Assembly (NCBI RefSeq): GCF_003473485.1
Contig: NC_053046.1
Span: 1,498,001 to 1,562,000, forward strand
Direction of reading: 5' to 3'
DNA from: Medicago truncatula
Lineage: Eukaryota > Streptophyta > Magnoliopsida > Fabales > Fabaceae
DNA length: 64,000 bases
The position numbers and the translations under genes are program-made. The notes below the pieces were generated by a model. It was not told where the DNA came from and did no database searches. It saw only the letters and a program-made list of their open reading frames with translations. Every line of letters starts with the position of its first letter. Position 1 is the stretch's first letter. Positions 48,230 to 64,000 of the stretch are shown piece by piece.

Positions 48230-51200
48230 AAATGCATTCGTGTCCTCACCTGACCAATTCAGATTGTTCATGATTTTCTTGAGGACATGATCTTTACTCA
48301 CATCAAGTGACATCACAATCATTCTAGTACATAATCAATTAGATTTGTCCATAAAAACATTTATATAACAAAATTTAGAATCTCTTCAGGAGTTCTAATA
48401 TATATACGATTATAACAAATTCATTTCAAATCCTTAAAATGGACAAATGATGTCATATTTTCAATAGATTTGATAGTACGTTTCCCTCAAATGAAATCCT
48501 TCAAGTAGTTTCATATAATACAAATAAATTGTAGCACATTTTCATATAATTTGAGCCTTTCATATGCTACTGAACTTAATCAAGTATGAAAAAGTTCTTG
48601 GATTCACTTCTGGTGAATATGTCTTTTAAAATAAATGGTAGACATTTATCAATTCACTTCAGGTGAACATATGAAACTCTGTATATATGTAATTTACCAT
48701 ACTAATTCCTTTTTCGCGCGAAAAATCATATGTAGTCATTTAACTTCACACCTTCAAGTGTGCAGACTACAAGTCCAAACAAAGTCTGCTTCATGAAACG
48801 AGTTTGATTTCAGTAGAATTGTCTCTTTCCATTCTGTAGATATTTTCTTTATCTATAATCTTTAGTCGACTTTAACACATGATCCTCATTATTATTTATC
48901 ACATATAGCGCTATATTATATGCAAAAACACGTCAACGTTGACTTCATTTTGGTTCCATCTCATTCCATTGAGATCTTTTATTCATGACATAATTTATCA
49001 ATATTTTATAAGTTTCAGGTACCTGATTAATTCTTTTGGAACTGAAAAATCAATTATGTCAGAAAACTCTTTTAGAGTTTCTATATCCTCGTTTTGGGTT
49101 ATCTTTCCTTTAAGCTCCTTTTCTTATTCAAAACTTTTTATATTTGGAACCGATTGATCTATCATGCTTCAGGCACGATGAAGACTCATTTGCAATATTA
49201 GATTATCTGATATGGACATCTATTTTGATTGGAGCATTAGCAGCTAATAAGATTTGTTTACCTTTGCAAATGAGTTATATCTTGAGGATCAAGAAGAGAC
49301 AATAATATTTCCTTTCAAATAATTTATTTGAACTTCAGGTTCACAATTTTTAGCTGCTTACTATCTCCCCCTAATATTGGGAAAACTAAACCATCAATTG
49401 ATAATCAGCCTACTAGACTGTAAACAAGTTGGCTCAATACAATTAATGATAGATGGAGATTTATATCAAATATATTTTTCCAATATTCTTTCAAGATTTA
49501 TCAAAAGGCATTATATTGGAGCAATTGTGACATACACAACACATCTAAAAATTGACTTAGATGAGAAATATCAGGTTGTTAACCTTAAATCAATGATAAA
49601 TTAAGGGGAGAACTTACATATAGTAATGTGTTGGCTTTATGCATATCAATATCTCAATATACAAAATTATTGATTCCCAAAATTGAGTTTATAAGGCATT
49701 ATCTCATAACCAAAATAGAGTTTATAAGGTATAATCTGATAAGTATCAATTATACAATTAATTTTAGACGTCTAAAGAATGGACCTTCCAGTCCATTTTA
49801 TGAGCATATGCTTGTTCAATATCAATTTCAATTGAAAAATGATACTTATCAAATGATTTCTGAAAAATTTCAGAAAATAAACTCTTAGTCAAATTTGTTG
49901 AGAAAATAATCTCATAAACTTCTGATAGTGAATATACATGTGATCATTTAGTTAATGCATCAATTCAAATCATATAATATCCAAGTGATTCACATGATCC
50001 GTGTATTAATTTAAATAACACCTTATATAGACGAGACACTCATTCCTTTAAATTGTCAACTTCCCTTAGGAACTAGTAACACAAAAGTCACTAGATTGAA
50101 GAATCTTCTGACTCTTCAATATATATCCATAATAATTTATTTTTTTCAACTAGTTTATGCATCATAATGACAACCCAACTAGTCTTGCCAACAATAAATT
50201 TAATATAATTTGTAAGCTTCTGATTTACGATATTACGTGCTTCCATTGCACAAATAATATAATATGTAAACTTCAGGTTTACAATAATATGTGCTTCCAT
50301 TGCACTAATATAAGTGTATTATAAATAAGAGACAAAATAAAATTTTCACTACACTTATTTTCTCCAGAGTATATCTCGTAATATAGAGATTTTTAACATT
50401 AAAATTTTATGAGAATGCAATCTCAATGTTTAACTTTTTTCCTCAATGTAACAATAAATTAGTTATTCAGGAGCCTTCAATAATTTATTTATTTTTGAAG
50501 TGCAATGCTAACATTGATTCCTTGCATCATAATTTATGAAAAATATTCCCGATTCTTCCAAAATGCATGATTGAAACCATATTATTGTTAAAAAAATTAA
50601 TAACAATAAATTTTAAATATCATAATCATGCTACAACCAAAATATTCAATTTCAAATGAAATAAATTTGAATCATATATATATCAAAAAATATTCATACC
50701 ACTATTGATTCACTACATATGAATGATTCTTTAACCATTTATTGTAGAGTCAATATTTATCAGAATTAACGATCAAACCTTTATTTAATGTACTACCAAA
50801 TTGAATAACAAAAGACGAGATTCATCTTTAAAATACACCAAATATTCCTCAAATATATATATCATAATCAAATATATTTCTAAATACAAATTTTATACAT
50901 AAAATTCATGTGAATCAATTTTAATTTCAAATAGAAATTAAACAGTAGGATATAAAATATTTTTTTTTAAATAAAAATATATTTTCAGAACAAATCAATT
51001 CACCTTAATTAAATTAAATCTAAATCTTTATTTGCTAACAACATATTTGCGTTTGATGTTACAATGATCAAATACCCATACTTAATAATTCAAAACAAAT
51101 ATTTGTATACAAGACATTCAAGTGCATATCGATGATGAGTTTTAAATAAGTTTAAATCAAAATCAACAAAAAATTGCCCAAATTACGTGAAAGCACAACC

Positions 51201-52526
51201 ATAAAAATAAAATAAAACAGACATATTTACAAGACCAAATTGATGTACATATCTCCTTTATATTGAACTTCAATTTTGTCGAAAGTATAGAAAAATTTTT
51301 AGTCGAAAAAATTGACCAACTATATTTAGAAAAGAGTGTACCAAAATTCAAGAAGTTAAAACATAATAATTTAGGTGGCAAACACGATTTTAGTGGTTGA
51401 GGAATCAATTCACTTCTAAAAAAATGATTTTAACCAACTATTCTTCACAACAATAAAATTTGTGACAATTAGTTAAAATAAAATATATGATTTTAATTAG
51501 AGTTTACCAATCGAATTAACGTTGGATCCATAACAAACATGGACCGTAAAGTTAGAAAAAAAAATTGAATTAGTTACAATATCTTTTTGAATTAGTTTCT
51601 TATTTTGGAAAAGTAAAAATATATAGAATTTAGAAAATAATTTTTGGATCAAATTTTCAAATAAAGATTATTGCTATAATTTGAGTCCTTCATGGATGTA
51701 TCACTGCTAAATTCTTCAGGAATTCATGGAGGATAAAGATTGATTTTTAAGTTCTTCAAGAACTATGCAATAAATTTAAACCATAAAATAATTCTCCAAG
51801 CAATCCTTTCTTCATAGATTAACAATTTTGAATTCTTCAGGAATTCAAAGAGAAAAATATTAAGTTCTTCAGGAACTACGCAGTTGAATTCTTCAGGAAT
51901 TCAAAGAGAATAATATTTAGTTCTTCAGAAACTACGGTTTTTAATTATTCAGGAATCCACAAAGAATAATAGTGAGTTCATGAACCACACTTTTGAATTC
52001 TTCCAAAATTCACATAGAGTAATATTGACTTATTCAGGAACCATATAATAGATCTCTTTGATTTTATAATATGAGAAGATCAATTCTTATGCAACACTTC
52101 ACTATTATATATGGAATAAATAAACACAACAATAAATTACAATTCACATAACAATGATTTAATGTATCTATAAGGCACTGATTTCAATTGATGGAATTGT
52201 AATAGTATAGCCTATAATCATTGATACAAAATTAAAACTTATTTACATAAAAAATAGATTAAGAAGAATTGCATACCTCAGTTGGTAAGCTCGTACTGAT
52301 AACGTGTTATGAAACTATTAAAATAAGAAGAACAAGATTAAAGAGAAGAAGAGAGAAGAAAGAGGATTATATTATTCTCTTGGTATCTCTAATTAGGTTA
52401 CATATGAGCTCTATTTATAGAGAAATACAATGACTTGGGGAGCAAGCACAATATGGCCCAATAAGCTAACAGTATGATCCAATAACCCAATTGCTATATG
52501 GACATCCACTTATAATATTTATAACA
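48230..52526 (-). mobile_element. decayed Copia LTR retrotransposon (fossil)
   Basis: An old, heavily broken element on the - strand. A 222-bp LTR at 52305-52526 starts TGTTAT and ends ATAACA, with the plant Copia-type primer-binding motif (ATCAGTACGAGC read on the - strand) beside it near 52290-52303. A leader with repeated TTCCTGAAGAA phrases follows (about 51700-52050). Near 48900-49390 the - strand shows the integrase-to-reverse-transcriptase linker signature of Copia elements. Many breaks are present and no useful frame remains. The second LTR was not found. The level of decay implies an old insertion. Confidence 0.65.
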
Positions 52527-53375
52527 AGCACAATAAATTAGGATTTTTTTTTTTTTTGCAATACAAAATTTTAGGTGAGATGTGTTTCGAGGCTCACTAG
52601 GGTTAGGGTAGATCTCTAGACTCAAATGCACTTACATAGATATCATTTACTAAAGAGATCCTCACATCAGCAACGAGAGTTGAAGCTATGATCTTGTGGG
52701 AGAGTCGACCTTGCAAGTGAATTAACTACTTACCAATTGAGTCCACCTTCGTCGACTTATAGTACATAAATTTATTCCTTCACAAAACCCTCTTTGAAGT
52801 TTCAAGAAAACCACTTAGCATAAGGACTTGCTTTTTTTAAATAAAAAAAACCACTCAACACAAGGACTTGATTTCTCCTTCAAAGGTTACCAAGAACCCT
52901 TAACTTTGCTCAACGTGCTTCTGTCATAACTGTGTGATAACATAGATGTATAGGAACAAAGATATATACTTTAGATATTTGGATTAATTGGTTTTAGTAT
53001 TTGGTTGTAATTTGTCTGATCAATCTTTGTGTTTTTGATGAATGTGCTTGTTTGTTACTCCTCATTCGATTAAACGTGTAACGTGTTATCTGGTTTTGTT
53101 TATTATGTTAATGTATTATCTGCAATAGTTTTGATTGTGAACATGTAAAGTTAAAAAACAAAGTATCAATTCCTCAGGGATAGTTAGATAGATACTAATA
53201 GTTATGTAATCTAAATTGGTTGAATAACACTATATATTACTTTTATGCTTAGGATCAAGTTTGAAGTATGCTTCTTGATGATGTTATTATCCAATCTACA
53301 TTTTTTCTATAACATTTCTTCTTAAGCCTTGATATGAGTTATAGTTATCAGGTTTTGATTTCCGATATTTCCTTG
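52527..53375. other. intergenic DNA, no gene recognised
   Basis: No gene or clear element is seen. Confidence 0.45.
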
Positions 53376-53379
53376 TCAG

Positions 53380-53732
53380 ATGGCGTCTTCTGGTATTTTC
53401 ATAGGTCCTAAACACCAGGCGGAAGTTCCTTCAGTGCTTAAGAAAGAAGATGATGTTGAGCGTTAGACAAAAAAGAAGCACATGATAATCCTGATAATGA
53501 TGGAAACAAGATGGTTGAAAGCCGGAAATTATATCAACACGCTTGTGATGTTGATTCTTTGGAACAGCATGCTGATATAAATCTCTGGAGACAAATCACT
53601 AGAAACAAACCATTGAAAGTTAGAGCGTTTGCAATCAGAAACAAACCATTGAAAGTTAGAGCCCAAGATCCTTTCAATCCTTGCCGCAAGCCTCGTATGA
53701 GAGGCAAAACAATGATGCTTCGTCTTTGTTAA
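53380..53732 (+). pseudogene. broken gene fragment, possibly from an ELM2/SANT-type protein
   Basis: It starts ATGGCGTCTTCTGG and reads MASSGIFIGPKHQAEVPSV, which recalls the 'GP-(F/Y)QAE(V/I)P' entry of plant ELM2 domains. A stop follows after about 28 codons. A second open stretch (53511-53732) holds an internal duplication: RNKPLKVRA occurs twice, from a 36-bp direct repeat at about 53605-53662. Base composition is more gene-like than the surroundings. There is no intron. A retrocopy fragment is possible. The family call is weak. Confidence 0.35.
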
Positions 53733-54173
53733 GATCATGGGAATGCATATGGTGGTGTTACCTAAATATTTCTAAGCAACTTAGTTAGGTTAAAAGAGTT
53801 TCTGGCTTTTGAAATTGGTTTGGAATGTACTGATGCATCTCCTGCCAGATGACTAGACATACCCACACAATTCATTAAATTCAGCTCTTGTGAAGAATAG
53901 GTAGATGTCATACAATAAAGTATGAGCAACAAGTATGTTTATAACACAATAACCCTTAGTATTAGAAAGAAGGTTGTACAAAAGTTATCATAAAATTGTT
54001 CAACAAATATCATTTTTCTTAAATTAATTAATAACTATTCTTCTATTTATTTTCTTATACACAACTTTATTATTGTATTCCGAGCAATTGCACCAGTTTG
54101 GCCAATTTCTTTCAAACTTATGTCTATACTTGTACCAACAAAAAAACCTTATGTAAATGCAAGGAACAAAATA

Positions 54174-54375
54174 ATATCATAAGTAACCAAGTTGTTTGGG
54201 CTCCAGTGGCAAGGAGCTCCTTCCGAGGACGTATTCGGGGAATACCGGGTTCGATTCCCAGGGGGAACAACACTTGGCCAGTGCGCATGCCTCTACGCAT
54301 GAGCCGGATTAATCGTCCACCATTGGTGGGTCGGAAACCGGTGCGAAAGCCAAAAAAGAAAATATATCATAAGTA
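54174..54375 (+). mobile_element. tRNA-derived SINE with target-site duplication
   Basis: A 178-bp insertion (54186-54363), notably GC-rich, with A-box-like GGCTCCAGTGGCAAGGAGC and B box GGTTCGATTCCC, then a non-tRNA body (CGCATGAGCCGGATTAATCG). It is flanked by perfect 12-bp duplications ATATCATAAGTA at 54174-54185 and 54364-54375. Any reading frame across it is an artefact of the SINE. Confidence 0.85.
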
Positions 54376-54401
54376 CAAAACTAGTAGGAACAAAATAAAA
54401 T

Positions 54402-54585
54402 CATTTATGATGTGTCTATCTATCTACTCTATTATTAGCACTTGCAGCATGTAACACCTTCATGATACCTTCATTATTGTCTGCAACATGTGCTCTTTCT
54501 TCTTCTACTAATGAAGGTACCATGAAGGAGTTAGAGACTAAAAGTGCTCATAATAGAGTAGATAGATAGACACATCATAGATGAT
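54402..54585. repeat. 184-bp hairpin-forming inverted repeat
   Basis: The arms at 54402-54442 and 54543-54585 are near-perfect reverse complements (ATGTGTCTATCTATCTACTC and its partner, then AGCACT / AGTGCT). Inside, a second pair (ACCTTCATGATACCTTCAT and ATGAAGGTACCATGAAGG) also pairs. It has no coding capacity, and no recognised MITE ends. Confidence 0.8.
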
Positions 54586-54587
54586 AT

Positions 54588-54697
54588 ATTTGGTCTCTTT
54601 CTGCTTTGTGGTGGTCGGCGTTTGAACCTCGGACCTTGCATATATTATGCGTTGTTTATACCAATTGAGTTAAGCTCACAAAGAATTTGGTCTCTTT
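54588..54697 (-). mobile_element. tRNA-derived SINE, reverse orientation, with target-site duplication
   Basis: On the - strand it reads GAGCTTAACTCAATTGGTAT (A box), then GGTTCAAAC (B box), the same family as the copies at 4176 and 28668. The insert 54601-54684 is flanked by 13-bp duplications ATTTGGTCTCTTT at 54588-54600 and 54685-54697. Confidence 0.8.
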
Positions 54698-54699
54698 TT

Positions 54700-55870
54700 G
54701 CTAATTATAATAAAGATACTTTACCAAAAAAAGATTGATTGAAATATTTTACAAAATAATAATACAACGTGACATTATAAAATTTAATTGAATATTTATG
54801 TTTTAAAGTATTCGTGGGTAGCTAATTTTAGTCCCCCAATTAATTAGGGTAAACTTAAGGTTTTGGTCCAAAGAAAAAGCATGGAAAACTAAAATACTTT
54901 TTCATGGAAATAAGGGGATGTATAATAACAATCCTCAAAGATATAATAGTGAAGTTAAGTTTAGGTGGACTCTCCACTTATACGAAATATGAAGTCCTCA
55001 GTATATTGAGATTGACGGATGAAAATAAAATATTACAATTTGTTTATCTATACTATATTTAATAAGAATAGACGATTTTTGAGGTGATATTTCATTTTTA
55101 ATTATACTTTAAACAAATTTATTTATATATTGTTGATATCATTCAAAAAGATAAGAAATTATATTATATTTTTTATATTGATGGTGTCATTGAAAAAGAT
55201 TAGTATATTTATTATAATATGCAAATGCATAGTATTTATATCTATAATTTTAATCAAAATAATTTTAATTAAAATTAAAATTTCATAGAAACTACTGTTC
55301 ATAATTTATTCGCATCAACGCAATAAAAAGAGCAGACGAACAGACCCATCTAAATGTTAGTATAGATGACTCTAAAAATATAGACGGGTCTAAACATACC
55401 CCTCTAAAAAAGAATAATTATATTCAAAAATAATATACTTTTATATTTATCAAAATTTTAAGTTTAGTTAAAATTAAATGATACCAAAAAGTATTTTAAT
55501 TCATGTTAATATTAGTTTTAAAGAATTACACATATATCTAATAATGTATTGTTACCTCAACTAATCAATGTATTTCAAACACATAAAATAATTATAAATT
55601 AATAATACTCCTAGATATTAATTATTAAATCATAGTTTAAAACATGTAGAAGAAAAATGATTTATGTTGTTCCTCTCCTCCTCCTATATTTAGTTTTGTT
55701 TAGATTTATTCTAACAAAAGAATATTCTGTTGTATTCAATGACGAATTAAGTTTAACTTTTTTAACTTAAAAAAGAAAGAAAGTTCTTGGAAAAAAAGGA
55801 AGAAAGCAAGAGGAAAAAGAGGCAACGCTACCTGATTCCTTCCGTTAGGTTTTGTTGTTGTTTCTTGCAG
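54700..55870. other. intergenic DNA upstream of the first ARF gene
   Basis: AT-rich, with no gene seen. The last 100 bp become purine-rich, then pyrimidine-rich, and probably include the transcription start. Confidence 0.5.
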
Positions 55871-55872
55871 TT

Positions 55873-55875
<3 letters not shown>

Positions 55876-55918
<43 letters not shown>
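55876..55918 (+). repeat. (CT)n microsatellite in the ARF 5' leader
   Basis: About 43 bp of uninterrupted CT, ending 39 bp before the ATG. CT-rich leaders are common in plant housekeeping genes. It is probably transcribed and length-variable. Confidence 0.9.
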
Positions 55919-55922
<4 letters not shown>

Positions 55923-55957
55923 CTGATTCTAAGGTGAAATTGCAAAGTAGAAAGAAG

Positions 55958-58489
<2,532 letters not shown>

Positions 58490-59095
58490 TTGTCAAGGTT
58501 TGAACGACACTTTCCGTTGTTAACAAGTTCCATTCTCGTGTATCATTCCATTACATTTCATCATTGGTATTATTGTATACTGCAGGTATTATGGCCAGGT
58601 AATTGACGAAGGAAAGTGTAGAGTCTGGTTATCAGTTTCATTCAAGAATGCTGTAGATTGTAGGACAAGTTTTAGTATGAACCCAGATTATTATGTAAAT
58701 ACTAGACAACAACATGTTCAATCATGATCTATATATAAAATTAAGTTCGGATTTGTGTATCTAGAATGAAAGATGGGTCCATCTTCCTGCTATGAGAGTT
58801 GTGAAGGAAACTATAAAGAGAGAATTGGTGAATGCTGACAGAGAACCATCCTCTATCCGATGAATGTGTCTGCTGAAAAGATCTGACTGTTGAGAAAATA
58901 ATTTCATTACTTAATATATCCTAACCCATGATAATATTTCAAAATTTATTCTGAATAACAATAAAACTTGTGTGCTTTTCTTTAAGTGTTGTTTATATTG
59001 TTCACCAATAGTAATGTTAAGTACGTTAAAACTTAGATTAACTTAATTGCAAATAAATTACATGACAAGACTGTAAGGAGCCGTGCCCTTCTTGT
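58490..59095 (+). other. 3' flank of the first ARF gene
   Basis: Probable 3' UTR, then AT-rich DNA. The stretch around 58705-58750 (CAACATGTTCAATCATGATC) recurs after the second ARF gene at about 61495-61515, so the two genes share 3' UTR ancestry. Confidence 0.55.
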
Positions 59096-59869
59096 GCGTG
59101 GTGTTATGCACTCATCATCATTTTCGAACAGTTGAATGCAAGGCTTGTGCGTTACTCTCAGTGTTCTAATGGATTCTAGACTATGAGTTGGATAATGTAA
59201 TTATCAAAATGGGGTACAAAGTGATGGCCGACGTTATCAATCTCTCAAGGAAAATGTTTTGATTTAGGAGTTATCATAATGCAGAATTTATTAAGAGATA
59301 AACTAATGAAATCTCACACGATCTAACACAGGCAACACCTTTTATGATTAGTCCACAATATTTTTTTCTTTTTTTTTTTCATATTCCACTTTCTATTCCC
59401 CCCTTCTATTTTATTTTTTGAAATGAAGTAGTTTGCTACTGTGGAAAATAAAGCTAGCAAATTGAAATTAGCCAGTGGGATGAGAAAACCTGGAGGTAAT
59501 TATGCTATTTTGATGCAGTAAAAGGAATTAAGAAAAAGGAAGAAGGTTCAAACTATGTTGCAAACACCAAAAGTATTGAACAAAACTAAACATGCCAAGT
59601 TGACTTGGCGAGCAAACAAACCAAATGTGTAATAATATTTTGAATAAGTCAATGGTTGGACAATGTGATGTCCATAATATATTATTATGATCACCCTTCT
59701 CAGAAGGAAGGGATTAATAAAGAAATTTAGAGGCTAAGCTACCAGTTCCCATTGGGTGATATTGTTTGTTAAATTTCAAAGTCCACACTTGAATATCTCT
59801 CTCTCTGGTTTTGATTCTCAGCACAAACTGCAAACTAGGATTGAAATTGAAAGCTTTCAAGTGGTTATT
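59096..59869 (+). repeat. upstream flank of ARF copy 2, duplicated upstream of copy 3
   Basis: Matches 62966-63730 in order and orientation, with shared phrases ACAGTTGAATGC, AGGCTTGTGC, ATGAGTTGG, GTTGACTTGGCGA and GTGATGTCCATAATATATTA. Divergence is higher away from the gene. Confidence 0.8.
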
Positions 59870-61297
<1,428 letters not shown>

Positions 61298-61538
61298 ATG
61301 TGAACCTTATCCTTCTAATTGTCAAGGTTTTTCATTCCATTATATCATGTGTATTATTGTATATAATACAGGTATTTTGACATTTGTTGTTGATGAACAA
61401 ACGTGTGGAGTTTGGCCAGTTTCATTTAAGAGTGCTGTATAATGTGGAATTGTTTTACTGTAAACTTGGGTTAAAACTTATGTAACACAAGACCACAACA
61501 TGTTCAATCATGATCTATGTACAAAATTAAGTTAGAAA

Positions 61539-62885
61539 TGTAAGATAATGAAATGCTTGTCTTTCTCATTACTGAATGGAGTGTATATATAAACGAGTGT
61601 AGGTCAACTATATCTAATTATGTTACATCATAATTATAGGGAAATCATTAACACTAATTATAACAAATATTATATTCTATCACACCCTCGCAGTCGAAGC
61701 GGGAGGTTCACGGACGCTTAGACTAGTCCGAAAGTCGTCAAATAGAATACGAGGGAGTCCTTTGGTGAAGAGATGTCTGCAATCTGATGTCTGGAGGGAA
61801 CATGAAGTACGCGTGCCTGACCACCGACTACTTTTTCCCGTACAAAATGAATGTCCATCTCAATATGTTTGGTACGCTGATGCTGCGCAGGATTACCAGA
61901 TAGATAGATGGCACTAACATTGTCACAATATACCAGAGTGGCATGAGGAATGGGAAAATGAAACTCCAGAAGAAGGTTGCGAGTCCAGCAGGATTCAGAG
62001 ACAACATTCGCAACACCTCTATATTCAGCTTCAGCACTAGAACGAGAAAGAGTAGACTGCCTTTTGGAAGACCAAGAGATAAGATTGTCATCGAGAAAAA
62101 CACAGTACCCAGATGTGGAGCGTCTAGTGTCAGGACATCCACCCCAATCAACGTCAGTGTAAGAAATCAACTTAGTAATGGGGATGGTGATAAATGTAGA
62201 CCAAGGTGTATGGTACCCTTTACATAATGGAGAATGTGCTTAAGAGCAACCATGTGTTCTATGTTGGGTGCATGCATGTGAAGACAGATTTTTTAAACTG
62301 AATAGGAGATGTCGGGTCTAGTGAACGTGAGGTACTGTAAAGCTCCTGCAAGACTACGATATAAAGAAGGATCCTCATAAAGTGTATCAGAGGAGGTGCT
62401 GAGTTTCTTCTTGGTATCGACAGGTGTGGCAGAAGGTTTGCAAGATGTCATGCCAGCATGCTCGATGATCTCAGAAGCATAGGTGCTTTGACTAAGAAAA
62501 AGGCCACCAGGATGATGAGATACAACAATACCCAAAACATAACTCAAGGGTCCCAGGTCCTTCATCGCAAATTCAGATGCTAAGAGTGACATAATTGATT
62601 TGTGAAGGGCATGAGAAGAGGTGATAAGTATGATGTCGTCCACATAGAGAAGACTGTAGGCGATGTCAGACTGTTGTTGATATATGAAGAGAGAGTGGTA
62701 TGATGTGCTATGTCGGAAACCGGTGGTGGATACATAGTCAGCAAAACGTTGGTACCATATGCTCTGGGCGCTTGCTTGAGACCATAAAGTGACTTCTTCA
62801 AACGACACACATAATCACTGCACTGAAAAGTGGAATCCATCGAGTTGCTTTTGAAGATCAGTGGGTTTCTTCCTTGATAGACACT
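61539..62885 (-). mobile_element. 3' part of a Copia LTR retrotransposon (fossil)
   Basis: On the - strand the remaining coding text covers the end of the reverse transcriptase (with its YVDD motif) and the RNase H domain typical of plant Copia elements. It is followed by a probable 3' LTR at 61539-61682, which begins TGATAG and ends CTTACA on that strand. The gag, protease and integrase parts and the 5' LTR are missing. The coding part is broken in a few places. It is younger-looking than the element at 48-52 kb and lies between ARF copies 2 and 3. Confidence 0.85.
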
Positions 62886-62965
62886 CTTAAGTGTAAGAAT
62901 GATGCTGAGTTTTCTGAGGAACATGGTTATATATTCTTATGGTATGCGCATTTGAGACTCAATAT

Positions 62966-63730
62966 GCTTGTGTGGCGCTATGTACTCCTCCTCGTAATCT
63001 TCCAACAGTTGAATGCGAGGCTTGTGCCATACTCTCGGCGCTCTAGTGGACTCTTGACCATGAGTTGGAAAATGTAATTGTTGAAGTGGTGTATAAAGTA
63101 GTAGTGACAGACCTTATGAATCACTCAAAGGAATATTTTGATTTAGGGCTCATCATAGTGCAGAATTTACTAATAGATAAACGAATGAAATTGCACATAA
63201 TCTAACATAGGCAACACCGTTCATGATTAATATCCAAAAAAAAAATTATATCATAATTTACTTTGTATTCCTCTTTTAATTTATTTTGAAATGAAGAAGT
63301 AGTTTGCTATTGTGGGAAAAATAAGCTAGCAAATTGGAATTAGTCCGTTGGAGAGAAAACATGGAGGTAATTAAGTTATTTTGATGAAGTAAAAGGAGTT
63401 AAGAAAAAGAAAAAAGGTTCAAATTAATTGCAACAACAAAAACTATAGAACTGGAATTGGCTCTAGAATTTCATCTCAACCAAACTGAACATGCCATGTT
63501 GACTTGGCGAACAAACAAACCAAATGTGTAAGTCAATGGTTGGGATATGTGATGTCCATAATATATTATTAGGATCACCCTTCTTAGAAGGAAGGAATTA
63601 ATAAAGTAATAGGGTGGTATTGTTGTTTGTTATAATTCAAAGTCCACACTTCAATCTATATCTCTTTTTCTGATTCTCAGCACAAATTGCAAACTAGAGA
63701 ATTGAAATTGAAAGCTTTCAAGTGGTTATT
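62966..63730 (+). repeat. upstream flank of ARF copy 3 (tandem duplicate of 59.1-59.87 kb)
   Basis: Collinear with the flank of copy 2. In the last 100 bp and into the gene the match is nearly exact. The distance between the two start codons is 3861 bp. Confidence 0.8.

Positions 63731-64000
<270 letters not shown>

Noticed and set aside
54098-54454. 118-codon open frame with an Arg-rich stretch
   Set aside because: It runs through the SINE at 54186-54363 and one hairpin arm; the Arg-rich part is translated SINE.

Overview
This window is plant nuclear DNA: AT-rich, intron-rich, and full of MITEs, tRNA-derived SINEs and retroelement fossils. The two intact canonical chalcone synthases match, from memory, the 389-residue alfalfa (Medicago sativa) CHS very closely. 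The source is therefore probably Medicago or a close Trifolieae relative; this is an inference, with no search run.

Region 1 (about 1.1-25.8 kb) is a tandem array of chalcone synthase (type III polyketide synthase) copies, all on the + strand. It holds two intact canonical CHS genes (7405-8868 and 20167-21675), one intact but diverged CHS-like gene with active-site substitutions (12615-15940), and three dead copies. The dead copies are 1135-3370 (rewritten exon 1, nonsense codons), 11040-11990 (a core fragment split by a hAT-type element) and 24828-25798 (exon 2 only, frameshifted). Between them lie duplicated CHS 5' flank, F-box/FBD-like gene fragments partly in inverted orientation, and several non-autonomous DNA transposons.

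Region 2 (25.8-32.2 kb) has no intact gene. It contains a Stowaway-like MITE, a SINE, a 55-bp tandem repeat and a decayed LINE-type RNase H fragment.

Region 3 (32.3-46.3 kb) is a complete exportin-1 (XPO1/CRM1) gene. Thirty-two coding exons could be placed with GT-AG borders and continuous frame, giving 1078 residues. Intron 18 carries a 5'-truncated RTE-type LINE with a target-site duplication.

Region 4 (46.3-55.9 kb) is intergenic: SINE-like copies, a heavily decayed Copia element on the - strand with one recognisable LTR, a broken gene fragment at 53.4 kb, and a 184-bp near-perfect hairpin flanked by two SINEs.

Region 5 (55.9-64.0 kb) holds three ARF-type small GTPase genes on the + strand. 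The first (190 aa) is a normal ARFB1-like protein. The second (188 aa) has a two-residue insertion in switch II. The third is a near-identical tandem copy of the second, cut by the window end. A Copia 3' fragment on the - strand lies between copies two and three.

CHS makes naringenin chalcone for flavonoids and isoflavonoids, XPO1 exports NES proteins from the nucleus, and ARFs control vesicle traffic. Nothing suggests the three gene groups work together. The points most worth a second look are the diverged CHS-like enzyme, the ARF with altered switch II, and the inverted F-box/FBD fragments.
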